DNA of 64,000 nucleotides from Streptomyces sp. NBC_01214. Its GTDB lineage: Bacteria > Actinomycetota > Actinomycetes > Streptomycetales > Streptomycetaceae. The translations under genes and the position numbers were made by a program. The notes under the pieces are model-generated. The model had not been told where the DNA came from and searched no databases. It worked only from the letters and a program-made list of their open reading frames with translations. Positions 27,946-36,585 of the stretch are shown one piece after another; the first letter of the stretch is position 1, and each line of letters opens with the position of its first letter. The stretch lies in assembly GCF_026340975.1 (NCBI RefSeq), contig NZ_JAPEOS010000001.1, positions 704,501 to 768,500 of the forward strand. The letters are read 5' to 3'.

Positions 27946-28973
27946 TCAGGGTTCCAGGACTACTTTGCCGGTGGTGGCGCGGGTCTCAAGGTCGTGGTGG
28001 GCGGTGGCGGCTTCGGCGAGCGGGTAGCGGGTCAGGGCGGGGCGCAGGCGGCCCGCGGCGGCTTCGGCGAGGGCGCGGGTTTCCAGGACGCGCAGCGGGT
28101 CGGGGGCGCCGACCTGCTGGAGCATGGTGGGGCCGAGGACGCCCCGGGTGGTGATGGCGCGGGCGTCGAGGTCGGCGCGTTCGGCGTCGGTGAGGTGGAG
28201 GGGACCGCCGGACCAGCCGAAGACGAGGTGCCGGGCGCCGGGGGCGAGGAGGCCGAGGGCGGTGCGGGCGGTTTCGCCGCCGACGGAGTCGAAGAGGACG
28301 GTGGCGCCGCCGGGGTGGTGGGCGCGTACGGCGTCGGACCAGCCGGGGTCGGTGTAGTCGAGGGCGAGGTGGGCGCCGTTCGCCGCGGCCCGGGCGGTTT
28401 TGGCGGGGCCGCCGGCGAGGGCGATGACGGTGGCGCCGGCGTTGACCGCGTACTGGACGAGGAGGGTGCCGATGCCGCCGGCGGCGGCGGGGATCAGGGC
28501 GACCGAGTCCGGGCCGAGGTCGGCGAACTGCAGGATCCCGAGGGTGGTGCGGCCGGTGCCGATCATGGCGACGGCCTCGGCGGGGTCGAGGCCGGGCGGT
28601 ACGGGGTGCAGGCGGTCGGCGTCGGCGTCGGCGTACTGGGCGTAGCCGCCGGGGGCGAAGCCGAGGTGGACGACGACGGTGCGGCCGAGCCAGGCGGGGT
28701 CGGTGCCGGGGCCGAGGGCGTCGACGGTGCCGGCGACCTCGCGGCCGGCGGGGGCACCTCCCAGCGGTAGCTGGGGGAGGTCGGGAGCTCGGGGAGCGGG
28801 GCGGGCGGGCCCTGGATGCCCTGGCGGAGGCTCGTGTCGAGGAGGTGGACGCCGGCGGCGGCGACCGCGATGCGGACCTGGCCGGGGGCGGGGACGGGAG
28901 CGTCGGTGTGCTCGTAGGAGAGGTTCTCGGCGGGGCCGAAGGCGTGGAGGCGGATGGCTCGCATGGTGGGCAT
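27946..28973 (-). pseudogene. zinc-type quinone/NADPH oxidoreductase, frameshifted by a 31-bp repeat
   Basis: The N-terminal half reads MRAIRLHAFGPAENLSYEHTD...LLDTSLRQG...LPELPT and the other half, in a different frame, GREVAGTVDALGPGTDPAWLG...VAMIGTGRTTLGILQFA...ALIPAAAGGIGTLLVQYA to a normal end (KVVLEP, stop 27946). Both halves fit the medium-chain quinone oxidoreductase family end to end. The frame changes exactly where the 31-bp repeat sits (28750-28780), between LPELPT and GREVAG. No internal restart would give an active enzyme; the second half alone (ATG 28566) keeps the nucleotide fold but lacks the substrate domain. It is divergent from the pentapeptide-repeat gene. Confidence 0.8.
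28750..28780 (-). repeat. 31-bp hairpin repeat, copy A (inside the oxidoreductase gene)
   Basis: On the - strand it begins CCTCCCCCAGCTACCGCTGG and ends GGTGCCCCC. One base differs from copy B at 45464-45494. The first 23 nt can fold, CCTCCC..CAGC pairing with GCTGGGAGG around TACC. Confidence 0.85.
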
Positions 28974-29069
28974 GACGATCACGGTGCTACCTCGAGCGGG
29001 GTTGAGGTCAAGGGCGGCCGTCGGCGACTGTTGGCGGCTGTTGTCAGTGGGGTGGTTCACGATGGGGGC

Positions 29070-29744
29070 ATGGCGCGCAAAGGGCAGCAGGAGACGGTCA
29101 AGGCGGCGCGGCGGCCGGAGCTGAGGTTGCCCGAGCTGACGGTGTGGGAGGGGGACGGGCTGGAGCCGGACGGGGACTACGACGGGCTGGAGTTCGTGGA
29201 TCTCGACCTGGCGGGGCAGGAGGGGATCGGGGCCCGGTTCATGGACTGCGCGGTGCGACGGTGCGCGCTGGACGAGGCGGGGCTGGCGAAGGCCCGGATC
29301 CTGGATTCGGTGCTGGAGGGTGTCCGGGGGGTGGGGACGGACCTGTCGGGGGCTTCGCTGCGGGACGTGGAAGTGGTGGACGCGCGGCTGGGCGGGGTGC
29401 AGCTGCACGGGGCGGTGCTGGAGCGGGTGGTGGTCCGCGGGGGCAAGATCGACTACCTGAACCTGCGGAAGGCGCGGCTCAAGGACGTGGTCTTCGAGGG
29501 GTGCGTGCTGGTGGAGCCGGACTTCGCGGGAGCGGTGCTGGAGCGGGTGGAGTTCCGGGACTGTGCCCTGCGGGGGGTGGATTTCAGCGGGGTGCGGATG
29601 GGGGACGTGGATCTGCGGGAGGCGTCCGTGCTGGAGATCGCGCGGGGGGTGGATTCGCTGACCGGGGCGGTGATCAGCCCGGCGCAGCTGTTCGACCTGG
29701 CCCCGGCGCTTGCTTCCCAGCTGGGGGTGCGGGTCGTTTCGTAG
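29070..29744 (+). CDS. pentapeptide-repeat protein
   Basis: A 224-residue protein made largely of A(D/N)LXX-type pentapeptides (residues about 45-200; for example LDEAGLAKARILDSVLEGV and LSGASLRDVEVVDARLGGV), predicting a right-handed quadrilateral beta-helix. Members such as Qnr and MfpA mimic DNA and protect gyrase; others have no known role, and the present one lacks distinguishing loops. ATG 29070 has no clear Shine-Dalgarno sequence; the open frame extends upstream over the divergent gene and was cut back to the point where family-like sequence starts (MARKGQQE). Confidence 0.82.
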   Translation: MARKGQQETVKAARRPELRLPELTVWEGDGLEPDGDYDGLEFVDLDLAGQEGIGARFMDCAVRRCALDEAGLAKARILDSVLEGVRGVGTDLSGASLRDVEVVDARLGGVQLHGAVLERVVVRGGKIDYLNLRKARLKDVVFEGCVLVEPDFAGAVLERVEFRDCALRGVDFSGVRMGDVDLREASVLEIARGVDSLTGAVISPAQLFDLAPALASQLGVRVVS

Positions 29745-29761
29745 CCTGCGGCATCGTTGCC

Positions 29762-29861
29762 GGGGCGCTGCCCCGGACCCCGCGCCTCAAACGCCGGCGG
29801 GGCTGAAGATTGGGGCGCTGCCCCGGGCCCCGCGCCTCAAGCGCCGGCGGGGCTGAAGATT
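29762..29861 (+). repeat. 50-bp tandem duplication of the gene-end repeat
   Basis: Two units (29762-29811, 29812-29861), each GGGGCGCTGCCCCGG..., core GCCTCAA(A/G)CGCCGGCG, GGGCTGAAGATT, differing at two or so bases; a third unit begins at 29862 and stops. They lie behind the pentapeptide gene. Confidence 0.85.
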
Positions 29862-30014
29862 GGGGCGCTGTCCCCTGGCGGCGGGGCCCGGTGGGGGCGG
29901 GTGGGTGGTTGCGGCGAATGGCCGAGTGGGCGGGTGTGCGGACGAGCGGGGCATCGGATGAGGTGCCTAACGTCGCAGGCAGACACATCGGTGAGTGAGG
30001 CCTGTGGAGGTGGC

Positions 30015-31079
30015 ATGTTCCGTCGGAGCCGCTGGATGGCGGGTGCCTGCGCCAGTACGGTCGCCGTCGGCCTGCTCGTCGTGGGGGGCTTCTTCGGGAG
30101 CCCGCCGCCGCGGGATGGAGCCGGGGGCAGCGCGGGGACGGAGGGCGCCGAGGTCACCGGGGTCGCCGTGGGCGCCTATCTCCACTACGACTCGCCCGGC
30201 GTCGAGCGGATGGAGGAACTTTCGCGCTGGCTCGGCGGTACCGAGCTGCGCGCAGGGCACACCTATCTGCCCGGCGACACCTGGTCGAACATCGAGGGGG
30301 CACCGGATTCGCTGCGCACCTGGGCGCGGTGGCGCAAGGAGAAGGCCGATCGGCTGTTCGTCCTGAACGTGCCCATGCAGGAACGCAACGAGGCCGGTGT
30401 TGCCGACGACCGGGTCGCAGAGCTGATCCGTTCCGGCGCCCGGGGCGCGAACGACCACCACTTCCAGCGGTTGGCCAGGCGCCTGGTCGACCTCGGGGTG
30501 CCGGACACGGTGATCGTGCTCGGCTGGGAGATGAACGGCTTCAACTACACCCACCGTTGTCGTCCCGACCCGGAGAACTGGAAGACGTACTGGCGGCGCA
30601 TCGTGGCCGCCATGCGGTCGGTGGAGGGCCAGCGGTTCCGGTTCGACTACGCCCCCAACCGCGGGGGTGACGCGATCGCCTGGACCAGCTGCTATCCCGG
30701 CGACGACGTGGTCGACGTGATCGGCATGGATTCCTACGACCAGGAGCCCGGCCGGACCTTCGACGAGCAGGTCACCCAGCCCTACGGACTCCAGCAGCAG
30801 GTCGACTTCGCGAAGGCGCACGGCAAGCGGATCTCGTACCCCGAATGGGGGCTGTTCCGCCACGGCGACAATCCCGAGTACGTGCGGCGCATGCTGGCCT
30901 GGTTCGCCGAGCACCAGCCGCTCTACCACAGCATCACCGACTACTGCCCGCACGGCGTGTGGCAGTGCGGGCAGAACCCGCGCTCCACCCAGGTGTTCCG
31001 GGAGCTCCTGTCCGCCGGGCCGGCGGGGCCGACGGGGCCCACGGGGCCCACGGGGCCCACGGGCTCGCCGCGGCCCTGA
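30015..31079 (+). CDS. secreted GH26-like glycoside hydrolase
   Basis: A 354-residue exported protein. The signal peptide runs to about residue 28 (RRSRWMAGACASTVAVGLLVVGGFFG). The mature part resembles family 26 beta-mannanases/endoglucanases: VIVLGWEMNGFNYTHR carries the likely acid/base Glu and ISYPEWGLFR the likely nucleophile Glu, at the expected spacing, and DVIGMDSYDQ is a typical strand. It should act on a plant beta-glycan or mannan outside the cell. Start ATG 30015 has TGGAGGTGG upstream. The C-terminal tail is a collagen-like GPTGPTGPTGPTGS run encoded by a 9-nt tandem repeat. Confidence 0.78.
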   Translation: MFRRSRWMAGACASTVAVGLLVVGGFFGSPPPRDGAGGSAGTEGAEVTGVAVGAYLHYDSPGVERMEELSRWLGGTELRAGHTYLPGDTWSNIEGAPDSLRTWARWRKEKADRLFVLNVPMQERNEAGVADDRVAELIRSGARGANDHHFQRLARRLVDLGVPDTVIVLGWEMNGFNYTHRCRPDPENWKTYWRRIVAAMRSVEGQRFRFDYAPNRGGDAIAWTSCYPGDDVVDVIGMDSYDQEPGRTFDEQVTQPYGLQQQVDFAKAHGKRISYPEWGLFRHGDNPEYVRRMLAWFAEHQPLYHSITDYCPHGVWQCGQNPRSTQVFRELLSAGPAGPTGPTGPTGPTGSPRP

Positions 31080-31110
31080 CCGCCCCGGAGGGCGGGCCGC
31101 GGGAGCCGGC

Positions 31111-31650
31111 CTACGCCGGGACGCGGGGGAAGCGGGCCTGGAGGGTCCAGATGGCCGGGTTGTCGGCGAGGCCGTCGTGCATGTCGATCAGGTCGGCGAT
31201 GAGGTCGTGCAGGAAGTCGCGCGCCTCGCGGCGCAGCAGGCGGTGGCTGAAGGTCAGCGGGGCTTCCTCGGCCGGCATCCAATCGGCCTCGACGTCGACC
31301 CAGCCGAAGCGGCGCTCGAAGAGCATCCGGTCCGTGGACTCGGTGAAGTCGAGTTCGGCGAACTGCCGGTTGGCGGAGCGGTTGCCGCGGGGGTCCTTGT
31401 CGAGCTGCTCGACGATGTCGCACAGGGCCCAGGCGAAGTCCAGTACGGGCACCCATCCCCAGGCTGTGGACACTTCCCGGTCCTTGTCGGTGTCGGCGAG
31501 GTAGACGTCCCCGCAGAACAGGTCGTGCCGCAGGGCGTGGACGTCCGCGGAGCGGTAGTCGGTCTGCGGGGGGTCCGGGAAGCGCCGGGAGAGGGAGTAG
31601 CCGATGTCGAGCACGTAGCTGATGGTGTCACGGGTGCCGGGGGCGTTCAC
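31111..31650 (-). CDS. protein of unknown function upstream in the senR direction
   Basis: A 179-residue soluble acidic protein. Recognisable only by composition: an N-terminal SYVLDIGYSLSRRFPDPPQTDYRSADVH segment, a central Trp-rich GWGWVPVLDFAWALCDIVEQLDKDPRG and a C-terminal RREARDFLHDLIADLIDMHDGL helix. No family known to me. The GTG start at 31650 is immediately preceded by GGAG, an unusually tight spacing, so a downstream start cannot be excluded. It begins eight nt after the senR stop on the same strand, so it is probably the third gene of a senS-senR-orf operon. Confidence 0.65.
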   Translation of the reverse strand: MNAPGTRDTISYVLDIGYSLSRRFPDPPQTDYRSADVHALRHDLFCGDVYLADTDKDREVSTAWGWVPVLDFAWALCDIVEQLDKDPRGNRSANRQFAELDFTESTDRMLFERRFGWVDVEADWMPAEEAPLTFSHRLLRREARDFLHDLIADLIDMHDGLADNPAIWTLQARFPRVPA

Positions 31651-31658
31651 CTCCGGTG

Positions 31659-32279
31659 TCAGGGCAGGAGGCGCTGTTCCTTGGCCACGGAGACCGCGCC
31701 GGCGCGGGTGTCGACGCCGAGTTTGTCGTAGATGCGGCCCAGGTGGGTCTTGACGGTGGCCTCGCTGATGAACAGGGCGCGGGCGATGTCGCGGTTGCCC
31801 AGGCCCCGGGCCAGCTGGCCGAGGATGTCGAGTTCGCGGTCGGTCAGGGTGGGGCGGGTGCCGCGCATGTGGGCCATGACCCGGCTGGCCACCGGTGCGG
31901 ACAGGGTGGTGCGGCCCTGGGCCGCGGAGTGGATGGCGGCGAAGAGTTCCTCCGGGCGTTCGGCCTTGAGGAGGTAGCCGGTGGCGCCGGCGCCGATCGC
32001 GCGGGTGATGTCCGCGTCGGTGTCGTAGGTGGTGAGGACCAGCACGTGCGGGGGCCGGGGGAGCGCCGTGATGCGGCGGGTCGCCTCGACGCCGTCGATG
32101 CCCTCGCCCAGCTGGAGGTCCATCAGGACCACGTCGGGGTGGAGCTTCGCGGCGAGGGCGACGGCCTCCTCGCCGCTGCCCGCCTCGCCGAGTACCTCGA
32201 TGTCGGGCTCGCTGCCGAGCAGGGCCAGGAGTCCGGCGCGGACCACCACGTGGTCGTCGCAGAGGAGGATCGTCGTCAT
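31659..32279 (-). CDS. senR: SenR, NarL-type response regulator
   Basis: A 206-residue regulator: receiver domain with acidic CDDH at residues 7-10 and phospho-Asp54 (VVLMDLQLG), and a LuxR/NarL helix-turn-helix (LTDRELDILGQLARGLGNRDIARALFISEATVKTHLGRIYDKLGV). Together with senS and hbpS next door it matches the HbpS-SenS-SenR system, first described in Streptomyces reticuli, in which the regulator controls antioxidant genes. Its ATG overlaps the senS stop (ATGA), so the two are translationally coupled. Confidence 0.88.
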   Translation of the reverse strand: MTTILLCDDHVVVRAGLLALLGSEPDIEVLGEAGSGEEAVALAAKLHPDVVLMDLQLGEGIDGVEATRRITALPRPPHVLVLTTYDTDADITRAIGAGATGYLLKAERPEELFAAIHSAAQGRTTLSAPVASRVMAHMRGTRPTLTDRELDILGQLARGLGNRDIARALFISEATVKTHLGRIYDKLGVDTRAGAVSVAKEQRLLP

Positions 32280-33529
32280 GGGGCCGGCTCCAGGGGGATG
32301 GCCGCGGAGAGGACGGTGCCCTCGCCCGGCGTGGATTCGATCGTCAGGGTGCCGCCGAGCTGGCGGACGCGGGCCCGCATGGCCGGGAGGCCGTGCCCGC
32401 GGTCGGGGGAGCCGGTGCGGGTGCCGGTGCGGGTGCCGATGCCGCTGTCGGTGCCGGTGCGGGGTTGTGTGAAGCCGTGGCCGTCGTCGGCGACGTCCAG
32501 GACGACCTGGTCGCCCAGGAAGCTCAGGGTGAGGGCGGTCGTACGGGCGCCGGAGTGCTCGCGGACGTTGGCCAGCGCGCCCTGGGCTATGCGCAGCAGG
32601 GCGGACTGGACGCGGTCCGGGAGCGGGGCCGGGGTGCCTTCGAGGTGGAAGCGGACCTCGATGTCCGGGCCGGCGTCGAGGGAGCGCAGGGCTTCGGCGA
32701 GGCCCGCGCCGTCGGCGAGCTCGGGCGGGGCCAGGTCGTGCACGAGCCGGCGGGCTTCGGCGAGGCCGTGGGCCGCGATGCCGGTGGCGGTACGGACGTG
32801 CGCGCGGGCGGTGGCCGGGTCGGTGTCCCAGGTGCGGTCCGCGGCCTGGAGCAGCATCTGCTGGCTGGACAGGTTCTGGGCGAGGGTGTCGTGGATCTCC
32901 ATGGACAGCCGCTGCCGTTCGGCGAGGGTGCCTTCGCGGCGTTCGGTGGCGGCCAGCTCGCGGCGGGTGCGGATCAGGTCGTCGATGAGGGTGCGCTGGG
33001 CCTGGGCCTGGCGCTCCATGTGGACGAAGACGGCGGTGGCGAGGGCGGCGACGGCGGGCGGGGCCAGGAGGAGGTTGGGGTCGAAGGACTTGGCCAGCTG
33101 GAGCTGGGCGATCACCACGAAGCCGGTGAGGAGGGCCACGAGGACGATGGCGGCGCGCGGCGGGAGGGTGCGCAGGGCGGTGAAGAACAGCGGTACGGCG
33201 CACCAGGCGAAGCTCGGCGCGAGGACGACCAGGACCATCCAGGTGGTGACGACCAGGCCGAGCCAGAGCAGCCGCCGGGCGGTGGGGGCGGCGCCGAGGG
33301 CGGGGCCGAGTACGTAGAGCAGGGCCAGGGTGATGCTGAGGGCGAGGATCCACGGGGTGCGGGGTTCGCCGGGGTGGCGGAGGAGGAAGCGGACCAAGGA
33401 GGCGCCGAGGAGGAGGAAGAACGCGGTGTGGGCGACCGTGGTCAGCGTGCGGGTGTCGTCGCGCGGCGCGGGTGGTGGCGGTGGTGGCGGCGGGGCGGGG
33501 TGCACGGGGTGCTCCTCGGTCGGGGGCAT
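32276..33529 (-). CDS. senS: SenS, redox/heme-stress sensor histidine kinase
   Basis: A 417-residue membrane kinase: Pro-rich cytoplasmic start, five or six transmembrane helices (about residues 30-175), then a HisKA_3 dimerisation domain with phosphoacceptor His213 (LSMEIHDTLAQNL) and an HATPase domain. Between DVADDGHGF and GHGLPAMRARV lies a GTRTGTRTG-type insertion encoded by tandem 12-nt repeats (32410-32465). In S. reticuli the homologue is controlled by the secreted HbpS protein, whose gene faces it here. The gene overlaps senR by four nt. Confidence 0.88.
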   Translation of the reverse strand: MPPTEEHPVHPAPPPPPPPPAPRDDTRTLTTVAHTAFFLLLGASLVRFLLRHPGEPRTPWILALSITLALLYVLGPALGAAPTARRLLWLGLVVTTWMVLVVLAPSFAWCAVPLFFTALRTLPPRAAIVLVALLTGFVVIAQLQLAKSFDPNLLLAPPAVAALATAVFVHMERQAQAQRTLIDDLIRTRRELAATERREGTLAERQRLSMEIHDTLAQNLSSQQMLLQAADRTWDTDPATARAHVRTATGIAAHGLAEARRLVHDLAPPELADGAGLAEALRSLDAGPDIEVRFHLEGTPAPLPDRVQSALLRIAQGALANVREHSGARTTALTLSFLGDQVVLDVADDGHGFTQPRTGTDSGIGTRTGTRTGSPDRGHGLPAMRARVRQLGGTLTIESTPGEGTVLSAAIPLEPAP

Positions 33530-33914
33530 GCGTCCATTGTCGGCGGCGGCGCCGCTCCGGGGCTCCGCCCCGCACCCCGCGCCTCAAACGCCGGCGGGGC
33601 TGAGGGGTGGCGGGGCTGAGGGGGTGGCGGGGCTGGAAGTGCGGGGCTTCGCCCCCGGCCCGCGCCTCGAGCGTCGGCGGGGGTGGCGGGGGTGGAGGAG
33701 GGCGTGAATAGGAGATACCGCGCCGGAGGCGGGCCGCATCGACCGATCGGATGACCCCGGGGTCATCCGGTGCGGTGGGCGGGGCGAGCCGGTACGGGGA
33801 CGGGGGGCGCGGGGTTCCGGGGCGAGGCTTGGAGCAGTGAAGGAGCCGGTACGACCGGCCCGGAGCGACCCGATGCCGACCCCGTGCCCCGTGCCACCGT
33901 TCTCAGGAGCAGAG
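33530..33914. other. senS-hbpS divergent intergenic region
   Basis: 385 nt without a supported gene. It holds one copy of the gene-end repeat (33581-33603) with degenerate echoes up to about 33700, and a perfect 22-bp palindrome at 33748-33769. Confidence 0.7.
33748..33769. promoter_or_regulatory. perfect 22-bp palindrome, candidate SenR operator
   Basis: CGGATGACCCC followed directly by its exact complement GGGGTCATCCG. It lies 146 nt before the hbpS start and 219 nt before the senS start; a NarL-family regulator would fit such a symmetric site. Confidence 0.5.
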
Positions 33915-34481
33915 ATGAACACCCGCACCCGCGTTCTCACCGGTACCGCCCTCGCCGTCGCCCTGGGCGCCGGAGCCTTCGGTGCCGTGAGCGCCAGCGC
34001 GACCCCCGCCTCCGACGCCGCCTCGGCGTCCGTCGCCCCGGCCTCCTCGAAGAAGGACGGGCCGGCCGGCAAGGACTTCACCACGACGACGCACCTCACC
34101 GTCGACGCCGCGACCCGCGCCGCCCAGGCCGCGCTGAAGGCCGCCGAGTCCGAGAACCAGAAGGTGACGGTCGCGGTCGTCGACCGCAACGGCAACACCA
34201 TCGTCACCCTGCGCGGCGACGGCGCGGGTCCGCAGTCCTACGAGTCGGCGCAGCGCAAGGCCTTCACCGCCGTGTCCTGGAACGCCCCGACCTCGGTGCT
34301 CGTGGGCCGCCTCGCCCAGACCCCGAACCTGAAGGACATCCCCGGCACCCTCTTCCTCGGTGGTGGCACCCCGGTCCAGGCGAACGGCGCGCCCGTCGCC
34401 GGTGTCGGCGTGGCCGGTGCCCCGAGCGGTGACCTGGACGAGAAGTTCGCCAAGGCGGGCGTGGACGCGCTCGGCAAGTAA
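33915..34481 (+). CDS. hbpS: HbpS-like secreted heme-binding sensor protein
   Basis: A 188-residue exported protein of the GlcG/HbpS family (DUF336). A signal peptide occupies about residues 1-30 (LTGTALAVALGAGAFGAVSASA-TP). The mature domain has VDAATRAAQAALKAAES, VAVVDRNGNTIVTLRGDGAG and GTLFLGGGTPV, the core of this fold. In S. reticuli HbpS binds heme and iron outside the cell and tunes SenS activity under oxidative stress; here it faces senS-senR, which supports the same role. Start ATG 33915 has CAGGAG six nt upstream; an earlier in-frame ATG (33837) precedes no signal-like sequence. Confidence 0.88.
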   Translation: MNTRTRVLTGTALAVALGAGAFGAVSASATPASDAASASVAPASSKKDGPAGKDFTTTTHLTVDAATRAAQAALKAAESENQKVTVAVVDRNGNTIVTLRGDGAGPQSYESAQRKAFTAVSWNAPTSVLVGRLAQTPNLKDIPGTLFLGGGTPVQANGAPVAGVGVAGAPSGDLDEKFAKAGVDALGK

Positions 34482-34513
34482 CCCGCGGAGCCGGGCCGCC
34501 TAGGATCGAGCAC

Positions 34514-35926
34514 GTGGAACTCCGTGCTCTCTCCCGCCTCGCCGCCCCTGCCGTCGCCGCCCTGCTCGCCCTCACCACGGGGTGTACGGGGGAGACGGTG
34601 CAGGGGCGGCCGGGTGCGTCGGGGCTGCGCGATCCGTACTTCCCCCGGGCCGGGAACGGCGGCTACCAGGTCGACCACTACGCGCTGGACCTGGACTACG
34701 ACCCCGCCGACGGGCAGCTGCACGGAAAGGCCGTGATCACGGCCCGCGCCGGGCAGGCGCTCAGCTCCTTCAACCTGGACCTCAGCGGCCTGGACGTCGA
34801 GCGCGTGACCGTCCAGGGCGAGGGGGCCCGGTACAACCGGACCGGCACCGAGCTGACCGTGCGCCCCGCCGAGGACCTGAAGAAGGGCGAGGTCTTCCGG
34901 ACGGAGGTCGACTACAGCGGGAAGCCGAAGTCCCTCGCCGATCCGGACGGGGCCAAGGAGGGCTGGATCACCACGGAGGACGGCGCGGTCGCCGTCGGCG
35001 AGCCGGTCGGGTCGATGACCTGGTTCCCCGGCAACCACCATCCCAGCGACAAGGCCGCGTACGACATCACGCTCACCGTTCCGCGTGGCTACGAGGCGGT
35101 GTCGAACGGCGAGTTGCGCTCCCGTACCGAGGGCGCGGACGGGCGGACCGCCTTCGCGTGGCACAGTCCGGAGCCGATGGCGAGCTATCTGGCGACCGCC
35201 GCCGTCGGGCGGTACAAGGTGACGACCGGGCGGACGCCCTCGGGGACCGGCCTCTACAGCGCCGTGGCGCCCGGGGAGGAGGCCGCGAGCACCGGTCCGC
35301 TCGCGCGGCTGCCGGAGATGGTGGAGTGGAGCGGCGGCCGGTTCGGCCCGTACCCCTTCGCCACGGCGGGTGCGATCGTGGTGCCCACCGGAACCCTCGC
35401 CTACGCCCTGGAGACCCAGGGCCGGCCCGTCTACTCCGGCGCGCCCGAGGACGAGGAGCTCGTCGTGCACGAGCTCGCGCACCAGTGGTTCGGCAATTCG
35501 GTGTCGCCGAAGTCCTGGAAGGACATCTGGCTCAACGAGGGTTTCGCGACCTACGCCGAGTGGCTGTGGGCCGAGGACCACGGCGGGCCCACGGCGCAGC
35601 AGCACTTCGAGGCGTTCCTGGCCGGGGACACGGACGTGGACGAGGACGCCGGTGTCGACTGGGACGCGTTCCCGCCGGCCGCCCCGCCCGGGCCCGAGGA
35701 GATCACCGCGTCCCCGGTGTACTACCGCGGCGCGATGGTCCTGCACCGGATCCGCCAGGAGGTGGGCGACGAGAAGTTCTTCGCCCTGGTGCGCGGCTGG
35801 GCCACCGACCACCGCCACGGGAACGCGAACACGTCCGAGTTCACCGTCTACGCCGAGAAGAAGACGGGGCAGGACCTGAAGGAGGTCTGGGACGTGTGGC
35901 TGTACGGGAAGGACCGGCCGAAGTAG
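34514..35926 (+). CDS. M1-family zinc metallopeptidase, lipoprotein
   Basis: A 470-residue aminopeptidase-like enzyme anchored as a lipoprotein (lipobox LTTGC, about residue 24). The zinc site is complete: HELAHQW starting at His319, with Glu342 (LNEGFATY) as third ligand; an N-terminal beta-sandwich (about 45-210) precedes it. The GAMEN exopeptidase motif is replaced by GTLAYALETQG, common in the actinobacterial exported subgroup. It ends soon after the catalytic domain, lacking the long C-terminal helical domain of PepN. GTG 34514 follows TAGGAT by seven nt (leaderless). Confidence 0.88.
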   Translation: MELRALSRLAAPAVAALLALTTGCTGETVQGRPGASGLRDPYFPRAGNGGYQVDHYALDLDYDPADGQLHGKAVITARAGQALSSFNLDLSGLDVERVTVQGEGARYNRTGTELTVRPAEDLKKGEVFRTEVDYSGKPKSLADPDGAKEGWITTEDGAVAVGEPVGSMTWFPGNHHPSDKAAYDITLTVPRGYEAVSNGELRSRTEGADGRTAFAWHSPEPMASYLATAAVGRYKVTTGRTPSGTGLYSAVAPGEEAASTGPLARLPEMVEWSGGRFGPYPFATAGAIVVPTGTLAYALETQGRPVYSGAPEDEELVVHELAHQWFGNSVSPKSWKDIWLNEGFATYAEWLWAEDHGGPTAQQHFEAFLAGDTDVDEDAGVDWDAFPPAAPPGPEEITASPVYYRGAMVLHRIRQEVGDEKFFALVRGWATDHRHGNANTSEFTVYAEKKTGQDLKEVWDVWLYGKDRPK

Positions 35927-35977
35927 CAGCCTCAGTGGCCCAAGTGGCCCAAGTGGCCTGAGCGGCGGACCGGTCCG

Positions 35978-36496
35978 TTACGGGGCTTCGAGCGGCTTGC
36001 GCAGCACGGTGCAGTCGCGGCCCAGCTCACGGTCCTTGGCCTTGCGCAGGGTGACGTACCCCCGGGACTGCCAGAAGGCGAGGGCGCCGGGGTTGTTGTC
36101 CAGTACGGCGATGCGGACGTCCGCGCGTCCGGCGGCGCGGAAGCGGTCCTCGACCAGGGTGGCCACGGCGCGGCCGTATCCCTCGCGGTGCGCGGTGGCG
36201 TCGATGAGCAACAGGCCGATCCACGGGTCCGGGTCGTCGTCGGCGGGTGCCTGCGCGAGGGTGGCGGCCAGCCCGACGAGGCGTCCGGCGGACCGGGCGA
36301 GGAGCACCTCGGCACCGTCGTGGGCGAGTTCGCCGGCGAGCGCGGCGGCGACCTGTTCGACCGTGATGCGGTCCGGGTCGGGAAAGTCTCCGCTGAGTTC
36401 GAAGAACGCGTGGTTCGTCGAGTAGAGGGTCGCGATCTCGGCGAGTACCGGGCCGGGAAGGGCGCCGTCGATGGGGACGAGCGGTTGCAGGATCAC
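35978..36496 (-). CDS. GNAT family N-acetyltransferase
   Basis: A 172-residue acetyltransferase. LLLIDATAHREGYGRAVATLVEDRF is motif A with the Q/R-x-x-G-x-G/A acetyl-CoA loop (HREGYGRA), and VRIAVLDNNPGALAFWQSRGYV motif B. Substrate unknown. The start GTG 36496 lies seven nt after TACCGT on this strand, so a leaderless message is likely. It is convergent with the M1 peptidase gene and transcribed in the same direction as terD, separated from it by a strong terminator. Confidence 0.85.
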   Translation of the reverse strand: MILQPLVPIDGALPGPVLAEIATLYSTNHAFFELSGDFPDPDRITVEQVAAALAGELAHDGAEVLLARSAGRLVGLAATLAQAPADDDPDPWIGLLLIDATAHREGYGRAVATLVEDRFRAAGRADVRIAVLDNNPGALAFWQSRGYVTLRKAKDRELGRDCTVLRKPLEAP

Positions 36497-36511
36497 CTGT
36501 CGAACGGTAGC

Positions 36512-36546
36512 GAAGCCCCCTCCCCGGACGGCCGGGAGGGGGCTTC
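36512..36546 (-). terminator. terD terminator
   Basis: Perfect 13-bp stem GAAGCCCCCTCCC (36512-36524) with GGGAGGGGGCTTC (36534-36546); next to it the palindrome CACCAGCGCTGGTG (36547-36560). Forty nt past the terD stop. Confidence 0.8.
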
Positions 36547-36585
36547 ACCAGCGCTGGTGTCCGGCGGGTGCCGGACCGTGCGGTC

